From positions 496,001-560,000 of the forward strand of contig CANMIS010000002.1 in assembly GCA_947498065.1 (NCBI GenBank): DNA of 64,000 bases. Direction: 5' to 3'. Shown here one piece after another: positions 61,947-64,000 of this stretch. Source of the stretch: an uncultured Erythrobacter sp. GTDB taxonomy: Bacteria; Pseudomonadota; Alphaproteobacteria; Sphingomonadales; Sphingomonadaceae. Below the pieces are notes generated by a model, which had not been told where the DNA came from, did no database searches, and saw only the letters and a list, made by a program, of their open reading frames with translations. Position numbers and translations under genes: made by a program. The first letter of the stretch is position 1; each line of letters begins with the position of its first letter.

Positions 61947-64000
61947 ATGAAACTCAAGTATCTTTTGGCAGCGAGCGTCGTAAGCCTCTCGGCCGCCGCA
62001 ACCATCGCAGCGCCAGCCGCCGCGCAAAGCATCACCTCCGGCATCGAAGGCTCGGTGATCGACGTAAACGGCAACGCGCTTCCAGGTGCGACCGCAACTA
62101 TCACCGACACACGCACCGGCTCCGTCCGTGACGTTACCGCAGGCGCAGACGGCAATTTCCGCGTCGGCTCACTGCCACCCGGCGGCCCATACACCGTGAC
62201 CGTCACCGCACCTGGCTATGAAGGTCAGACGGTTGAAGACGTCTTCACCAGCATTTCCGGCAACACCGCCTTCCGCTTCACCCTCGAAGCAAGCGCAGCT
62301 GGCGGCACCGACAATGTGATCATCGTGACCGGCGCCCGCGCTGGCGTGACCCAACTCGCAGTTGGCCCAGGTACAGCCTTCGACACGCAAACGCTCGAAG
62401 CTTTCCCATCGATCACCCGCGACGTTCGCGACATCATCCGCATCGACCCGCGCGTTAGCCTTGAGGCGAGCAACGATGTTGATCGTATTTCCTGCCTCGG
62501 CGGCAACGACCGTACCAACACTTTCACGGTTGACGGCATTGTTCAGTCAGACACGTTTGGCCTGAACGGCACGCCATTTGCCGCTCGTAACTCGCTCCCA
62601 CTGCCTTTCGACGTGGTCGAGCAAGTCTCGGTTGAGTTCGCTCCTTTTGATGTTGAGTACTCAGAATTCACTGGCTGTCTGGTCAACGTGGTCACCAAGT
62701 CTGGCGGCAACGAATTCAGCGGTTCAGCCTTCATTACCTATTTTGATGGCGGCCTGTTTGCTGACAATATCGATGGTCTTCCGCTGACCGGTAACGAAGA
62801 GAAGCGCTGGGGCGCGACGCTTTCTGGTCCGATCATCAAAGATCGTTTGTTCTTCTCGTTCGGTTATGAAGAAGTCGATCTCGGCCAAGGTAACAACTTC
62901 GGCCCAGCAGGCGGCGGTTTCACCAACGAAGCCGATTTCGTCAGCCAAGCTCAGTTCGACCAATTCGCTGAAATCGCTCAGCGCGTTTACGGCCAGGATG
63001 TTGGCGGATACCCAACCACCTTGGCCGAAGGTAACGTTCGTTACTTTGGTCGTCTTGACGCTCAGATCAACGATGATCACCGTCTTGAGGCAACCTACCA
63101 GCGTCTTGAAGAAACCAATCTCGAAAGCGATTTCGGCGGCCAGAACCTCACCGGTTTCAACAGCTTCGAGGACGAGGGCACTACCTCTGACTATTACTCG
63201 CTGCGCCTCTACTCTGAGTGGAGCGATGCGATTACGACGGAGCTGCGTGTCAGCCGCGCTGAAGTCGGTGACGTTCAAGGACCAGTTGGCTTCGGTGAAG
63301 CCCAGTCCGACAATCCGACCCCTCGTCTGGTCGTTGGCGTCTTGCCCGATGGAACCCCGGTTTCTGGCGGCGGCGTAACCGATCAAAACGGCATCTTGAG
63401 CACAGGCCCAGGCATCTTCCGTTCGGCTAACCAACTGGACACTAAGATCGACCAGGCTCGCTTCCAGCTTAATTATGATGCTGGCGATCACCTGTTCAAA
63501 ATCGGTGCTGAGGTCAACGATCTCGAAGTGTTCAACCTATTTGCGATCAACGCGACCGGCTCTCTTTACTTCGAGAACCTTGCTGATTTTGAGCAAGGCT
63601 TGCTGTCGGGCGGAACAGAGCTGTTCCCAAATGCTGACGAAATCGCGACCGGTGCTGCACTCGGTGGTGACATCAATGCCGGTATCGATGGTGACATCAA
63701 CAACGCTGCTGCATTGTTCAGCCGCCGGATCTACTCGGTCTATGCGCAGGACGAATGGCAGGCGACTGACCAACTGACTGTCAACGCCGGTATCCGCGTT
63801 CAGTTGTATGATGGTGATGCGCCGCGCGCCAACCCCAACTTCTTGGAACGCTATGGCTTCACCAACGCCAATTCGTTTGGCCGTCTAGAGCCGGTTGTAC
63901 TGCCGCGTCTTTCGGCAAGCTACGAATTCGACAATGACGGGTTCATCTCGAACAGCCGGGTTACGGGCGGCGTAGGCATTTTCTCGGGCGGTGACCCGGT
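61947..64000 (+). CDS. TonB-dependent receptor with carboxypeptidase-like N-domain (partial)
   Basis: At least 684 residues; the gene continues past the right edge. A signal peptide (MKLKYLLAASVVSLSAAATI ... APAAAQ) leads to an N-terminal carboxypeptidase regulatory-like beta domain (GIEGSVIDVNGNALPGATAT ... GSLPPGGPYTVTVTAPGYEG), typical of the Oar-like receptors, then a plug domain (ITRDVRDIIRIDPRVSLEAS, TFTVDGIVQSDTFGLNG, FDVVEQVSVEFAPFDVEYSE) and the start of the beta-barrel. AGGGGA lies 7 bases before the ATG. A 240-base promoter region upstream carries the TGYTGCG motif. Oar-type receptors are often linked to protein or peptide uptake or secretion. Confidence 0.93.
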   Translation, partial: MKLKYLLAASVVSLSAAATIAAPAAAQSITSGIEGSVIDVNGNALPGATATITDTRTGSVRDVTAGADGNFRVGSLPPGGPYTVTVTAPGYEGQTVEDVFTSISGNTAFRFTLEASAAGGTDNVIIVTGARAGVTQLAVGPGTAFDTQTLEAFPSITRDVRDIIRIDPRVSLEASNDVDRISCLGGNDRTNTFTVDGIVQSDTFGLNGTPFAARNSLPLPFDVVEQVSVEFAPFDVEYSEFTGCLVNVVTKSGGNEFSGSAFITYFDGGLFADNIDGLPLTGNEEKRWGATLSGPIIKDRLFFSFGYEEVDLGQGNNFGPAGGGFTNEADFVSQAQFDQFAEIAQRVYGQDVGGYPTTLAEGNVRYFGRLDAQINDDHRLEATYQRLEETNLESDFGGQNLTGFNSFEDEGTTSDYYSLRLYSEWSDAITTELRVSRAEVGDVQGPVGFGEAQSDNPTPRLVVGVLPDGTPVSGGGVTDQNGILSTGPGIFRSANQLDTKIDQARFQLNYDAGDHLFKIGAEVNDLEVFNLFAINATGSLYFENLADFEQGLLSGGTELFPNADEIATGAALGGDINAGIDGDINNAAALFSRRIYSVYAQDEWQATDQLTVNAGIRVQLYDGDAPRANPNFLERYGFTNANSFGRLEPVVLPRLSASYEFDNDGFISNSRVTGGVGIFSGGDP

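Noticed and set aside
1..64000. CRISPR arrays, rRNA genes and a prophage
   Set aside because: No regularly spaced direct repeats, no rRNA-like stretches and no phage structural genes were seen.

Overview
The window looks like the chromosome of a marine or soil alphaproteobacterium of the Sphingomonadales, most likely an Erythrobacter-type member. This is inferred from the mix of several large TonB-dependent receptors, many exported hydrolases, a membrane PQQ dehydrogenase, a serine recombinase paired with a DUF2924 protein, and short GTCATCC-type palindromic repeats between genes. I could not run a database search, so the genus is an inference.

Layout. 0-15 kb is core and housekeeping: hflK-hflC (leftward, hflC cut by the window edge), mrp, an orphan periplasmic molybdenum hydroxylase, hemH, a P450, a 56-residue SDHAF4-like gene, rsmB, a TetR/membrane-protein pair with two clear palindromic operators, a hot-dog protein with msrA, two tandem exported methyltransferase-like proteins, aguB, folK and tRNA-Lys. 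15.1-23 kb is accessory DNA. A leftward operon of a CmcJ-type oxygenase, a 2-oxoglutarate/Fe(II) oxygenase, a short-chain dehydrogenase and an enoyl-CoA hydratase, with a divergent LysR gene, lies between the intact tRNA-Lys and a decayed copy of its 3' half. A frameshifted serine recombinase, a DUF2924 gene and a stop-interrupted integrase start follow. 23-30 kb holds an unrecognised exported repeat protein, a divergent histidine kinase/response regulator pair, a CsgG-like lipoprotein and a ricin-type lectin.

30-41 kb has an S9 peptidase, RecQ, a candidate nuclease toxin with a possible immunity gene, and an ABC transporter whose permease is fused to an M1 peptidase. 41.6-50.5 kb looks like one catabolic locus: TetR, TonB receptor, a lipoprotein with two VOC domains, a short-chain dehydrogenase, a membrane PQQ dehydrogenase and an alpha/beta hydrolase. 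50.6-57.3 kb holds an exported amidohydrolase, a second TonB receptor and a lipoprotein amidase. 57.3-64 kb has a cluster of palindromic repeats, a DUF4272-like protein, a queuosine-precursor transporter, a NupC transporter, an isopenicillin-N-synthase-like oxygenase and a third TonB receptor that runs off the right edge.

The most interesting unknowns are the toxin/immunity candidate (34.5-36.4 kb), the exported repeat protein (23.1-25.0 kb), the oxygenase operon bounded by tRNA-Lys sequences, and a 16-base near-palindrome shared by the promoters of two TonB receptors.
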